Shown piece by piece: positions 1-12,239 of a stretch of DNA of 64,000 nt (position 1 is the stretch's first letter; each line of letters starts with the position of its first letter). The stretch lies in NCBI GenBank assembly GCA_964017125.1, contig OZ024912.1:63450579-63514578 (forward strand), in the 5' to 3' direction. A program made the translations under genes and the position numbers. Origin of the DNA: Flabesymbios commensalis (taxonomy: Eukaryota; Annelida; Polychaeta; Terebellida; Flabelligeridae). Under the pieces are notes generated by a model that worked only from the letters and a program-made list of their open reading frames with translations, was not told the DNA's origin and ran no database searches.

Positions 1-800
1 AACAAATAAGTCAAGTAAATAAGCTGGAATGCACATGGAATGCACATGTAGGTGAGACCCAGGAGGATTTGGACACAAGGTGCATTTGGACAGTAGATCC
101 AGGCTATAGATGACGTCACTACAGAGTCATCACCCTCAGGGAATGCCTTTAGGGAAGCCTTTAACCAGGACAAGCTCATGCGATTGTTCAATTTTAAATG
201 TTTGGTCACATTTTGTTTGATTTTGAACTGTTGTAGTGACTTTTCAGATGTAACATGTGTAAGTTCACTGTATTGTTATTATTTAATGACTAGTCTTGGA
301 TTTCACTTTAAATATTTTAATACTAGGCCAGGCTGTTGTTTTACTCACTTTGTGTAATTTAATTTGTTGGCACATATCTGTGTTGTCCGATGATTGGGTT
401 ATTTATACATTTAATGCTGCACACTGTACTTAATATCATTGTAATCTACATGCAAGTAATAAATATACGAAGTAGCTATTATGTCTTACCATATATGTAA
501 TGTGAGATACCTAAGATAATTTGGACACAAGGTGCATTTGGACAATAGGTCGATCATACTAATGTGATTCCTCTAAATAAAAGGTTTTTTTTAATTAGTG
601 CAACAATGCATTCCACAGCTTTAGGAGAGTAGTAGTTAATTATATCCACATGTTTTGTAATGAATATAAAAACTTTGATTTTCAAGATTTTTGTTGTTGA
701 TTCTAATTGTCCAAATGCTCCCCTATCATGTCCAAATGATCCCACACATGGGGATGGATTTGGACAAATTTGATTTTGTTTATATATCTCTACCAATGTT
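1..800. other. AT-rich noncoding stretch with repeated TTTGGACA motif
   Basis: No convincing coding region is seen. A 26-bp block containing TTTGGACA twice occurs at 67-92 and again, identical, at 519-544. Further copies of the motif, some reverse-complemented, fall near 708, 730 and 757. An AATAAA at about 460 would suit the 3' end of a plus-strand transcript entering from the left, but nothing else supports a gene. Confidence 0.4.
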
Positions 801-1655
801 CTTCTTCTCTATATAATGTTAAAAATACATATGGATATACATAGGCATAGTGAGTCTCTCTCTGTGGGCGAAAAATGAGCTTTGTCACGTGGAAATAGTA
901 AGAGAAAAATGAAAAAAAATCTGACACTGTTTAAATACTCCTGTAAACATATATCGCTTATAGACAAAAGCAATAAGTCAAACAAGAAGATAGAAGGTGG
1001 GTGGCTGATTTTGGCGCGAGTAACATATAATATGTAATTATTTTTCTATACTTTTCATACTTATACTTTTTGTATATAGATGGATATGTATATAATTGCT
1101 CCCTAGCTTGCAGAGGTTTCTTCATACATCTGTTCTAACGCAGCACGACCAATATTGTATTTAATAATATGATGATAATTATAAGGTTTATGCTTTTGTA
1201 TCTCTATTAAATATATGTATTGGTCAAACGCTAAATAAAATAAAAAACAAACAAAATAGAAGCACATATATTTCAGTTTTCAGTTCCTGAGAGAGATGTG
1301 CCCAAAACTACAGTTAGACAAACAAACTTCATATTTAGGTTGTCTAATATTAATCTCGTATTGTTTATTACATCGATTATATAATTGTTTATTTACTCGA
1401 AATAAAACAAAGTCGTAACAAATAAATTATTCTTACTTACATAAAAGTTCACCTGTTTTTCAAAAACATATTAGAATTGAAAATCGAGACGCAAGGACGA
1501 TTAAATTTATATTCATGTTTGATTAATAATAGTTAATTACATTTCATCTTACTTGGAATTTTATACATTTTCTAATTAATAGTATTAACACGATTGCTCT
1601 TGAAAACTTTAATTGATTTTGAACATTTTGATTATCTTTAATTTTATGTGTGTTA

Positions 1656-1767
1656 TCCCAGCAAACACAAAACTTTTGTATAACATTTGTACAATGTTGG
1701 ACCAACGTCATTGACGTTGGTCCAACATTGTACAAATGCTATACAAATGTTTTGGTGTTTACTGGGA
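1656..1767. mobile_element. Palindromic MITE, CCCAGCAAACA-ended family
   Basis: The whole 112-bp unit is one near-perfect palindrome. It opens with TCCCAGCAAACAC, runs through TTGGACCAACGTCA at its centre and closes with GTGTTTACTGGGA. Related units lie at 57308-57396 and, in degraded form, near 26290, 62700-62945 and 63690-63800. The structure is that of a non-autonomous DNA transposon. No transposase is present and the superfamily is not determined. Confidence 0.75.
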
Positions 1768-2421
1768 AGCACGAGGTCGTTTAGAATACCAACAGATGTA
1801 ACAAAAACTCTACTGTAACAAAAACTCCACCGTGACCTATTCCATAACACCTGGACCTAAACGTTTATATTACCGTGTTATGGCGATCATTTCTTATTCA
1901 ATAGATATATCTGAAGTTTTCACAAAACGTTGTAATATAAATAAAAATACCACTTAGTCTTATGCATATATATTTATTTGATTTAAAAACAGACAACGGA
2001 CGTTTACGTAACCCCACTCCCGCATTCTTGATGGATATGGGTGTGTCTCCATGTAAGTGGTCAACATATAAAAAACTTCATCGTGGCTGCACTGAGTTTT
2101 GAGGGGTGCACGTGGAGTGGTAGTAAACCATGACCTATATCAGGTCTATTGTACTGCGGATAAACGGGTCTCGAGCTCAAACCTCGGACCAGGCGGTCCA
2201 AGTCTGACCAGCTTTCATCAATGCTTATGTTAATTTTTTCACCGAGATGATACGACAAGAGGTACATATAATGATTACCACATATCATTACACTAATTGT
2301 TAATTAAATTAGAAAAAACCGAGATGTACATAATGTTTACCACATATCATCACACTACTAGCTAACTGATTATTATAAGAAAACAAGACGTAATATATTT
2401 GTGTCTCGCATCTTCACATTA

Positions 2422-2628
2422 CTGTAGATCTGGTAATAATCGCGAGGTTTTAATTTTCGCGAATTTTGGGAGGAGGACAAATTCCCGAATTCAGGAATCC
2501 CGCGAATTTTTTTATTATAATAGCGCTACTAAAGAAAAAGGAAAATTCGCGAATTCTAAACTTCGTGAACAGTTCCAAAATCTAAAATTCGCGAAAATTT
2601 AAACACGCGAAAATTACCAGATCTACAG
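2422..2628. mobile_element. MITE with ~47-bp terminal inverted repeats and TA duplication
   Basis: The ends read CTGTAGATCTGGTAAT and its reverse complement, and matching inverted sequence continues for about 47 bp. TA lies immediately outside each end (2420-2421 and 2629-2630), the target duplication typical of Tc1/mariner-type elements. The interior is rich in TTCGCGAA-like words and has no coding capacity. Confidence 0.75.
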
Positions 2629-3490
2629 TATTCATAAACTAACTCATTTATAACTTTACAAAAAAATATATCTGCTGGGGAAGATGCGGTGCAGTGTGAA
2701 TATTTCTTTACACAAACGTGTAAATATATTTTTGTGTTAGCAAATTCAGGTAATTAATTTTATTTAGTTCAGTATGTAAACGGGATTTGCATGTATACGT
2801 AAATAAACTAATTATTTAATATAACTAATTTTGCAAAAAAACTGGAAAAAACTTTCAAGAATTGGTCGAGAGAGCTGGAATATTTGAGAAAAAATAATTA
2901 TCAAAAAATCAAAATAAAATAAAATTTATTTGCACAACAATTAAAATTGTATCGGCAAAAACACATACATTTACATGTACTAAAACATATTTTATATTCA
3001 TATTACAAAAACATAGTTATATAAAATAAAATATCATTCAAAAAAATCTGTATACATTTATATGTACTAAAAAGCTATTATATAGACATATTACAAATAA
3101 ATATTTAATGATTAAATAATTAAATAATTATGCAACTGTCTTGTGACAAGGCAAACATGATGGGAAAAGGGCCAGTCAAAACTTAGCCACTGCCCGGCAA
3201 TATCTTACCATAATTATGGCCTCTATCAACATTTCTCTACACCTATATTACATGGCATTATTGTGCTTGACCTAGAACTACGAGAGGGCAGTCGATTTTT
3301 TTACCAAGGTGTAATATAAGGTATCTAGTAGCACAAAACAGTATTAAACCTTTCACTACTGGCAGTACATATACTCTAGTACAATTATAAATAACATCAA
3401 TGACATCATGCGCCGCTATACGTACTTGGATAAGGCTGTTAATATAACCGTTACTAGTATAGTATAGTAGATAAGGTAACCTATTGTGCA

Positions 3491-3650
3491 TTTTACGATT
3501 AAAGCATGAAATTTCTACCACCTGTAGAACATATCCTAAGGGTCATTTTCAGATGTGGAGGTAAACTGGATTTGCCCTCTGATGACCTCTAGAGGTCATT
3601 TACCTCGAAAAGTCAAAATATTCACTGGAAAAGCAAAGAAGTAGTGAAAC
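3491..3650 (+). repeat. Left arm of a distant inverted repeat pair
   Basis: About 160 bp match the reverse complement of 8010-8171 with scattered differences. Both copies contain the perfect 16-bp palindrome TGACCTCTAGAGGTCA (3583-3598 here). The pair brackets the 21-bp minisatellite region. It may be one old element or two copies of a dispersed repeat in opposite orientation. Confidence 0.65.
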
Positions 3651-3729
3651 TTGTATATTACAATATCTATGATTTGTTTCTATGGCCCAAAAGTGTGTCA
3701 AATACTCGAAGATACTGTTTTGAATCATA

Positions 3730-4195
3730 AAAATAACACCAAGGTCATGTCAAGGTCACACCAAGGTCATTTAAAGGTTAAAGTGGCAGAAAATAGTTGA
3801 AATTTTCACTTTTTATCAATTTCTACCCTGTTGTTGTGCAGTCATTTATTGCAAAGGACTGGTTTTGACATATTCTTCGTCCTATGTATTTTCCACGCAG
3901 ATTTGAGGATATTAAGGGCAGTATCAACCTTGGGAGGGGGGAGGCTCTCTTATTTATTCCACTTATTACGCTCCTTCCTCAATATTAAGTTGAACGGGCC
4001 AAATTACAATTATGCCTCACTGTAAAACATTAGCTTGGGCTCCCATAGCAAAATATTGATAACAAATTGGGATAAGAAGTTTGACATCGAGTGGGGTTGT
4101 GTTTTACTGGAGTACCATCCGAAATCAATTTGAAGGTCATGTCAAGGTCATTTCAAGGTCAAACTGGCAAAAACCGTTACCAAGATCACATGTCT
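3730..4195. repeat. Blocks rich in AAGGTCA words
   Basis: Two short blocks, near 3740-3800 and 4130-4190, share the pattern AAGGTCATGTCAAGGTCA followed by AAAGTGGCA or AAACTGGCA. They look like diverged copies of one repeat. The extended AGGTCA half-site resembles nuclear-receptor monomer sites, but occurrence inside a repeat makes function doubtful. Confidence 0.4.
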
Positions 4196-5401
4196 TCTTC
4201 AGAGCTGTTCCAATTTCTGGTGGCATGTATACAATTTGTCTTGAATCACATCTATCTACATCAACTTAACTTTATGCAGGTGAGCCATATATGATGATTT
4301 AAAGATTGGTTTTAGGCCCATTGGTTATACATTTGATAGCCTCCATGTAGCAATCATGTCTCCCTCAATAAGTTTGGTCAACAAAGCAGTGTCTTCTAAT
4401 TTGGGACCACATTATTATCTATAGGCCGACTGTAGACAGATGCATATTGTGAGCCATGTGAGCCATTGGCATAGCGTTGATGCCATCACCTTCATCTAGT
4501 CTCTCCAGTCTAATGTTCCAGGTAGCTGGAAGTTGTTAGAAGACAACATACATTCATAAAAAATGACGGCTGTTTATACTGATTATAACTTCTCGATTCG
4601 AACGTTGAATTGTATATATATTCTTAGCGTGACCATATGGCCTAATATCCTAATAGAAGTGGCGAGCATGTTTTATCCCACGACTGTGGGGGAAGGGGGA
4701 TTTTAGTCGCAGTGGTATATATTAAGCGTGAGGCATCAGACGGTACTTAATTTTTGTGGGTGCAATAACTAAAAAACTAGTGGTCATTTTTTTATTATTT
4801 TAAATCACATTCTCAACAACGTGGGGATGTGCAAGTGAGTTATTAAACATGCTACCAAAATGCAAAATATATCTTCATAATTTTTTGTGGGGGCGAAAAC
4901 GAAAAACCTTCATCAGAAATTATCCAAATCTTACACTCACATTCCCAACGATATGGGGATGTATAGGCAATTTGTTCAAGATTTCAATGAAATTTAAAAT
5001 GGCCGCCACAAATCAACTTCATAATTTATTGCGCCGCGAAAATCTCAAACTTTGCAAGAAATTAGTCAAATTTCACAATCCAATTCTCCACGATATGGAG
5101 ATGTGCAGGTGATTTTCAAACATACCAGATACTAGAATTAATTTCTAGGCTACATAAATTTTTCAAAAAGCATGGCAAAATATCGATGTTATGACTTCTC
5201 GTTTTCTCGATAAATTAAGACCCTGTCACCATGTTATATATCAAACCGATTATTCCATCGTTCGGTATTCAATCCAATTCATACTGGATAGCCTGCATTA
5301 TTTTCTATTAGGACAAGGCGCTTTTCCATGACTTGTCGGCAACAGTTGCATTTTCACTAGACTAACCCTATCACAGGCATGAAATAGGATATATAATATT
5401 A

Positions 5402-7462
5402 ACTACTTTGCATATACTACTCCGTTATAACGGTCTAGTATTTCGTTTTAGCGGTATGATATTTCGTTATAACGGTTTACTAATCCGTTATAACGAGCTA
5501 CTGTTCCGTTATAACGTAGGTTTTCTATTTCGTTATAACGGTCTAGTATTTCGTTATAACAACATACTAATCCATTATAACAGCCTACTATTCCGTCATA
5601 ACGGTCTATTATTTCGTGATAATATTACATTATTTCGTTATAACGGTCTACTTATCCGTTAAAACGGTATACTAATCCGTTATAACGATCTATCATCCCG
5701 CTATAACGGTGCATTATTACAATACAACGGTCTATTATTGCGTTAAAACTGGCTAGTATTTCGTTACAACGGTATACTATTTCGCAACAATGGTCTAGTA
5801 TTTATATAGCGGTCTAGTACTTCGCTATAGCGGTCTAGAGTTTCGTTATAGTGGTCTACTAATCCGTCATAGCGGCCTACTAATCCGTTATAGCGGTCTA
5901 CCAATCCGTTATAGCAGCCTCCTAATCCGTTATAACGGCCTATCAATCCGTTATAACGGCCTACTAATCCGTTATGACGGCTTACCAATCCGTTATAACG
6001 GTCGACCAATCCGTTATACCGGCATACTAATCCGTTATAACGGCCTACCAATCCGTTATAACGGCCTACTAATCCGTCATAACGGCCTACTAATCCGTTA
6101 TAACGGCCTACTAATCAGGTATAACGGCCTACTAAACCGTTATGACGGCCTATTAATCCGTTATAACGGTCAACCAATCCGTTATAACGGTCTACTAATC
6201 CGTTATAACGGCCTACCAATCCGTTATAACGGCCTACCAATCCGTTATAACGGCCTACTAATCTGTTATGACGGCCTACTAATCCGTTATAACGGCCTCC
6301 CAATCCGTTATAACGGCCTACTAATCCGTTATAACGGCCTACTAATCCGTTATAACGGCCTACTAATCCGTTATAACGGTCCACTAATCCGTCATAGCGG
6401 TCTGCTAATCAGTTATAACGGCCTACTAATCCGTTATAACGGCCTACCAATCCGTTACAACGGCCTACCAATCCGTTATAACGGCATACTAATCCGTTAT
6501 AACGGCCCACTAATCCGTTATGATGGATTACCAGTCCGTAATAGCGGTCTACCAATCCGTTATAACGGCCTACCAATTCGTTATAACGGCCTACCAATCC
6601 GTTATAACGGCCTACTAATCCGTTATGATGGTCTACCAATCCGTTATAACGGCCTACCAATCCGTTATAACGGCCTACCAATCCGTTATAAGGGCCTACT
6701 AAACCGTTATGATGGTCTACCAGTCCGTGATAACGGTCTACCAATCCGTTATAACGGCCTACCAATTCGTTATAACGGCCTACCAATCCGTTATAACGGC
6801 CTACTAATCCGTTATGATGGTCTACTAATCCGTTATAACGGTCTATAATTCCGTTATAGCGGCCTACTAATCGGTTATAGCGGCCTACTAATCCGTTATA
6901 GTGGCCTACTAATCCGTTATAACGGGCTACCAATCCGTTATAACGGCCTACTAATCCGTTATGACGGTCTACTAATCCGTCATAACGGTCTACTAATCCG
7001 TTATAATGGTCTGCTAATCAGCTATAGCGGCCCACTAATCATTTATAACGGCCCACCAATCCGTAATAACGGCCTACTAATTCGTTATAACGGCCTACTA
7101 ATCCGTTTAAACGGCCTGCTAATCCGTTATAACGGTCTACTAATCCGTTATAGCGGCCTACTAATCCGTTATAACAATCTAATTATCCGCTATAACGGCC
7201 CACTAATCAGTTATAACGTCCTACTAATCGATTATAAAGGCATGCTAATCCGTTATAACAGCCTACTAATCCGTTATAGTGATCTGCTTATCCGTTATAG
7301 CGGCTTGCTAATCCGTTATAACGGTCTACTAATCCGTTATAACGGTCTACTATCCTTTTATGACGGTCTAGTATTTCGTTATAACGGTGTACTATTTTGT
7401 TATAAAACGTCACAACGAAATAGTGAATCGTTATAACGAAATACTAGACCGTTATCAAGGTT
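5402..7462. repeat. 21-bp minisatellite built on a 12-bp palindrome
   Basis: About 95 tandem units of a 21-bp consensus of the form CCGTTATAACGG + TCTACTAAT fill 2 kb. Each unit carries the dyad CCGTTATAACGG or a one-base variant (GTTATGACGG, GTCATAACGG, GTTATAGCGG). The edge units are a distinct subtype reading TCTAGTATTTCG. At the right edge, near 7425-7455, this subtype appears in reverse orientation. Because 21 is a multiple of three, long repeat-coded frames such as (RYNGLVG)n are open on both strands. These are not treated as genes. Confidence 0.9.
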
Positions 7463-8009
7463 GAGTACTGAAATAAATATATTGTTCGAGTGTGAAAAAA
7501 ATAAACTTCTGCAGATAGAAAGTGAAAAAAATATTTTTTCCAATTCACCCCCCCCCCCCCTAGTAATTGAATGGTGCCTTCATAAGCGAAATAGATACAT
7601 ATTGGTTTAAATGTGTGGTATAGCCCTAGTCATGATACCACGAAAACATACTAGTATTTAATTGGATTATAACACTGTGAATAACATCATATCGCTGTAT
7701 ATTTGTAAAATACTGATTAACATTGCCTCTCACTCTAGTATAAACTAATCGATGTACAAGATGGCTACAGTTGACATACAAAGAGGGCGCCCTTCGGCTT
7801 CCTGAAATTGGGCTTCCAAGGTGAAGTTAAGATCATTTCAATGGAGTGTGTTTTCATATAATATATTGGGACTATAATGACTGTGTGTTGTTACTATCAC
7901 CAAAATTTTATTATATATCTGATACATATTCTGAAAATAAATGCTGAATTTCAAGAGGTCAACGGGGTTGTAAATAAGTAAAGGTATATATTTTAAGGAT
8001 TTTTGTCAG

Positions 8010-8171
8010 TTTGACCACTTCTTGGCTTCGCTATTGGATATTTTGACCTTTAGAGGTCAATGACCTCTAGAGGTCACCAGGGGTCAAATCTAACTTACCT
8101 CCACATCTTAAAATAAACCCCAGGATATGTACTAATAATGGTGGAACTTTCATGCTTTAATCATAAAATGG
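8010..8171 (-). repeat. Right arm of the inverted repeat pair
   Basis: This is the reverse-complement partner of 3491-3650. It carries the same 16-bp palindrome at 8061-8076 and shares the words GCATGAAA, AGATGTGGAGGTAA and GGTCAAAATAT in antisense. Confidence 0.65.
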
Positions 8172-8333
8172 TTTCGTTATGGGAGCTTAACCACTACACT
8201 AGTAGTGAAAGGGTTAAGCTCAATTCGTTGGGAGGAGGGTATTTTTAATTAGTAGACATTTCTCGAGTTTCAAACACCTTGAGGAAGGGGCAAATGGTGC
8301 TAAAAATTGTATTAACAATGTGTCTTTTTGAAC

Positions 8334-8981
8334 GAGTCGGCCACATTTGGCACATGCAGGTCTTCAATAATATTTATAGAGACTTTTCAAATGGCCGCTA
8401 GCTATGATATTCCAGCGTGATAGAAGTGTCTGTACATAAATGACGGAATTGCATGAACTTGGGTTCCATTTATATAGAACTTCATATGATAAATTAAATA
8501 AATTTACTTTGTTGACTTTGTAGGATCAATATATGGATGAATATCAAGGTCAAACATCAAATAAACATAGGCCTAATCAGTGTTGTTAGTGGCGGCCATT
8601 TTGATTTTCCTGAATTTGTTTTTCTAACTACCACCCATCGAGAAAGTTGATATGTGGTATTTTAACATATCTGTACGGTTTGCGTGAACGAAAACCGAAA
8701 AACTAAACCCATAATAAAAAATGTTTATTTGACAGATAAGCTGTAATGTGGAATGTCACATATGTTAGCAGGATTTAAAATATTTCTACAAAAACACTGC
8801 CCTTCCTCAGTGGGTCATTTGATTCGGTTGTGTACAGTTACCTGAAAACACGGCATTTGAAATTGGTCGTGATCAGACACTTATATCACGCTGGAATATC
8901 ATCTGTAGCGGCCATTTGAAAAGCTTCTATAAATATTATTGAAGACCTGCACGTGCCAAATGTGATCAGAACCGTCGGCTC
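8334..8981. mobile_element. Non-autonomous element with ~105-bp terminal inverted repeats
   Basis: Sequence 8334-8436 matches the reverse complement of 8871-8981 over about 100 bp, sharing ACATTTGGCAC, GCAGGTCTTCAATAATATT, TTTTCAAATGGCCGCTA and GATATTCCAGCGTGATA. The 430-bp interior has no recognisable protein. It is a foldback-type or MITE-like element. Its target duplication was not identified. Confidence 0.7.
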
Positions 8982-9001
8982 GGAGTGGGCCGACGGTTCT
9001 G
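8967..9001. repeat. Perfect 13-bp-stem hairpin
   Basis: CAGAACCGTCGGC pairs perfectly with GCCGACGGTTCTG across a 9-nt spacer. It sits at the right end of the inverted-repeat element at 8334-8981. It resembles a terminator hairpin but, in animal DNA, is more likely an element end. Confidence 0.6.
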
Positions 9002-9466
9002 AACACACCACCCGCGGACTATTTAAAGCCTATTTGGCCAGAGTTTTTGTACTCATTATTTTGAATCGCTATTAAATTATCAATATGTGATGTATTATTT
9101 GTGTCCATATTCAATCAGTGGACAAAGAACAAGCGTTGTTCCAACGCTGGCTCAAGGTCCCCCAGTCCGCGTGACAGCGAGACAGGATCATTCTGTCAGT
9201 CAGAGAGGTGTGCCCTCACAATTAATACATAAAAGCAAAAATAATACATAAGGTCCATTTTCACTCACTCATTTTTCCTGGATACTTACTTTAATTTTGT
9301 ATTGATAAAAATATACAATTAATTCAAAGATACGATTCAGAATAAAGAAAAATGCAATACTTGATAACGGCTCATGCATGCAGAGGGATAATTGTTTAAT
9401 AAAGACGTGACTCACAAACGGATCAAGTTAACTAGTGAGCGAACATCGAATTAACGCATCGTACAG

Positions 9467-9681
9467 TTGAGATATGATGTTAAAATAAGTCCTCTAAATT
9501 ACACCTGTGGGCTCTGGGACCTTGATGATCTGGAGATACCTCTATACTATCTCAATGATAATACTGACTTCCACTGTCGATGGCCATTTGTTCAGTTTGG
9601 TGAAGATTCTACAGATGCCTCATGGCATGCATCTGTGGTCTGTCGAAATGCACTGCTCCTGCAGAACAAGCTCCTGAAGGT
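9467..9681 (+). other. Unassigned exon-like open stretch
   Basis: An open frame of about 70 residues with balanced composition, including CGLWDLDDLEIPLYYLND and FHCRWPFVQFGEDS, runs to a possible donor (CTGAAG then GTTTTA). It does not look repeat-coded and I do not recognise the family. It could be an isolated host exon, a processed-gene remnant or a transposon piece. No neighbouring exon was found. Confidence 0.22.
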
Positions 9682-9809
9682 TTTAAATTATATTTTTATT
9701 ATTTAATAGTGTGAAAATTTGTGGCACAAAATATGCACATACAATAATTATTGTCTTTGAATCGTTTATTAGTAGTGTGAACACGCGTGGTACAAATATT
9801 TTCATAAAG

Positions 9810-9965
9810 CCGCTGCCTGCCATGCGGATTCGAAACCCGCTTGGAGCAGGATTTTCAAATAAATATTATGTGTCCCCCCTCTCAATATTGGGACATTGTT
9901 TCGTTGTTGTGTCCTTGGGCAAGGCACTTTACCCCTACATGCTTCACTTGACACACGTGTAAATG
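9810..9965 (+). mobile_element. SINE-like fragment
   Basis: A tRNA B-box-like GGATTCGAAACCC is followed about 70 bp later by GTCCTTGGGCAAGGCACTT, a block I associate with the central region of many metazoan SINEs. The exact family name is uncertain and the ends are not defined. Confidence 0.45.
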
Positions 9966-11500
9966 CACCTCTACCTTTACTTTTTTACACCATCCATAAG
10001 AACAACCTAGTTGATAATGCTGTTTTATTCGCAAGAGCATCTTAAGACATAATTTTATGTGATTTTCTTCGTGGGTGGGTGTAGTGTATAGATGTTGTGT
10101 ATGTATGGCTGTGTCCACCCTACAATGATGGGTTTTCACGAGAAGCTCCCAGAGCTCTTAGCATGTCCAAGACCTGTTCATGTTCAAGGCATGGCTGCGA
10201 ACTGAAAAACGGAATACGAAATATTTTTCTCACAACGGCCTTGAAATTGTCTAGAAATCGCTGATACGACATTCGTACGGCTCATTGTGACCACGTACGG
10301 CTTTTTTCTACAAATTAAAAGTTTAATCTGTGTTGTGCAAGTTGAGAGTGCATTTCAATTAGAGGACAATGCATCTCACTGTAAGATGTCTATGACCAAT
10401 CATATTAGTATTTGATTGATATACTGATATGACTGAAGACATGGTGTCGATGATCGTGTCCGTGACAATTAAGAAATTTGAGCCCAGAATCGCAACACTT
10501 AGAGCTCAGAAAGCACAACATAAAACGTCCTCATCTATTGTCACTAAGGTTTCATAACTGCTATTTTATAAATATAAGCATATGTGGACACTAAGAATAA
10601 TTATATTTTATATATGATATATTGAGTGTGATTTTTCTTATACCCCCTCGTTGAATTGTAATTTCGATTTTTAATTTACCAAATTAGCACTGCAGGATTG
10701 ACGACCAAATCATTTTCACCTATGCTGATTGCTCATGCCGGAGCGGAAAGCGATCCGGAACGAAATCGTGTTAATCCGCCGGGATCTTCGTGATTCGCAG
10801 CGTCCGGAGGAAATAGGAATCTAATGACATTAGCCTAAGTGGCCAGCGCGTATTTGGTCCGAATTAAAACGATCAAGTGTCGCAAATTTTGTCACACTCA
10901 CTTAGCAGTAAGGCGATCTGAAAGCGTCTACACGAGCATCCGGAGACAGGGGAACAATTATGGGAGTGTCCGCCTATTGCATTCCGTGTCAATTCTCGTT
11001 CATCAAGTATTAATAGTTTATATTACTGAATCTTAGATGACAAGCCCAATTTGACATATTTTTAATTTGCTCGTACAATTGGAATAATTGAATCGCCCTA
11101 CCACAGTGTAAGAACTTGGATTTTGCTACATTCTTTGAAAAGGTGGTAATCAAAGGTTTCAGAAAATGGAAATAACTATTATGATTGTCAAATGACATCA
11201 TTTTAAACAATTTATTATGGTGGGTGTGGTATGTTTAGTGCAAACAATTGCGATATGAGCAAAGTCTAACAAAATAACCTAAAATTCTGAGGTCGATGTT
11301 ATTTTTCCACAGATTTCTTTGACGAGCAACGTATTAGTACAGATGTTAAGGTCATTGATTTAGTCACGAAGAATAAACAGCGTATGATTATAGTTATCCC
11401 TCTTTCATATCTGGTAAAGATACATATCCATCTTTTTTTCAGGAAGAAAACACATATTTTAAATTTAAAATATTGCTACCCAAGGGATATTTGTGTTGTC
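9966..11500. other. Noncoding stretch, no assignable feature
   Basis: No conserved protein or RNA gene is seen. A GC-richer patch at about 10730-10810 (GATCCGGAACG, CCGCCGGGATC) stands out from the AT-rich surroundings but could not be assigned. Confidence 0.4.
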
Positions 11501-11532
11501 CAGGGTTCCTATTACTAGTGATAGGAACCCTG
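11501..11532. repeat. 12-bp-stem hairpin
   Basis: CAGGGTTCCTAT and ATAGGAACCCTG pair perfectly around an 8-nt loop, TACTAGTG. GTT-rich low-complexity sequence follows at 11565-11625. Confidence 0.6.
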
Positions 11533-12117
11533 AATGACAAACAACCTGTATACAATCTGAAAATTGTTTGTTCGGTTGTTTGGTTGTTTGGTTGGTTGTT
11601 TTAGTTAGTGTTAGCTAGTTAGTTATGGGCTAACTAACCAAAGGGGCGGGAACCAGGGTCTTCAGGTTGGATGTAAACCCGTGGCTCCCTAGCACTGTCC
11701 AGAAGGTACCACTGAGGGTTATACTCATTCGTGAAGCATCCTGCCACCCACATCATAATCCTTAAGGCCGAATGCGATTAATCGTACCTACTGAGTGTAC
11801 CGAGCACAAACCACTCTGCTGAATCAACCAGGTTGAGCAACCAACTTAGGCCTCATCCTAATTTTTGGGGGGTGACCGTCCTGGGTTCGAACCCTTGACG
11901 TGCCATTATTTTTTTATGTCATATATGACTTTTATATATAACTCTAGAGTCTAGAGTCCCCCAATAACCTCTGGCCCACTTCCGACAAGGTGAACTCAAA
12001 CCATTAAGACTCACTTCAGAATTCATTAATGCGTTGATGGACATATTTAAATGACATATCACTACTCTGACTTTATCAGCCGAGTTTTCCAGATAGAATC
12101 GAATTTTGTGCTGTCCC

Positions 12118-12189
12118 AAACCAAGGTGGACTCGAACCACCGACCTTCCCCCTATGTACGGGGGTGCTCTACCATTGAGCTATCGGCGA
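12118..12189 (-). other. tRNA-like sequence (pseudogene or SINE head)
   Basis: The minus strand folds in part as a tRNA. It has TAGCTCAATGGTAGAGC (D arm, A box), a CCCCC/GGGGG anticodon stem around the loop GTACATA, and GGTGGTTCGAGTCCACC (T arm, B box). The acceptor ends pair poorly and the anticodon would be ACA, an unusual Cys reading. I therefore call a tRNA pseudogene or tRNA-derived SINE head. A GGGTTCGAACCC box at about 11885 and (GGTT)n at about 12212 flank it. Confidence 0.55.
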
Positions 12190-12239
12190 GGGACGAGGAC
12201 CTACTTGGCTGGTTGGTTGGTTGGTTACCGTGCACATAT

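Noticed and set aside
5408-7436. Long open frames (RYNGLVG)n and (IRYNGLL)n on both strands
   Set aside because: They are produced by a 21-bp tandem repeat without stops. Open frames in both orientations and no non-repeat domain argue against a protein.
5402-7462. CRISPR-like array
   Set aside because: Units are contiguous 21-mers with no unique spacers, in eukaryotic DNA.
8960-9225. Possible solo LTR (TG...CA ends, TATTTAAA inside)
   Set aside because: No flanking duplication, and the left end overlaps the inverted-repeat element at 8334-8981. The evidence is too weak.
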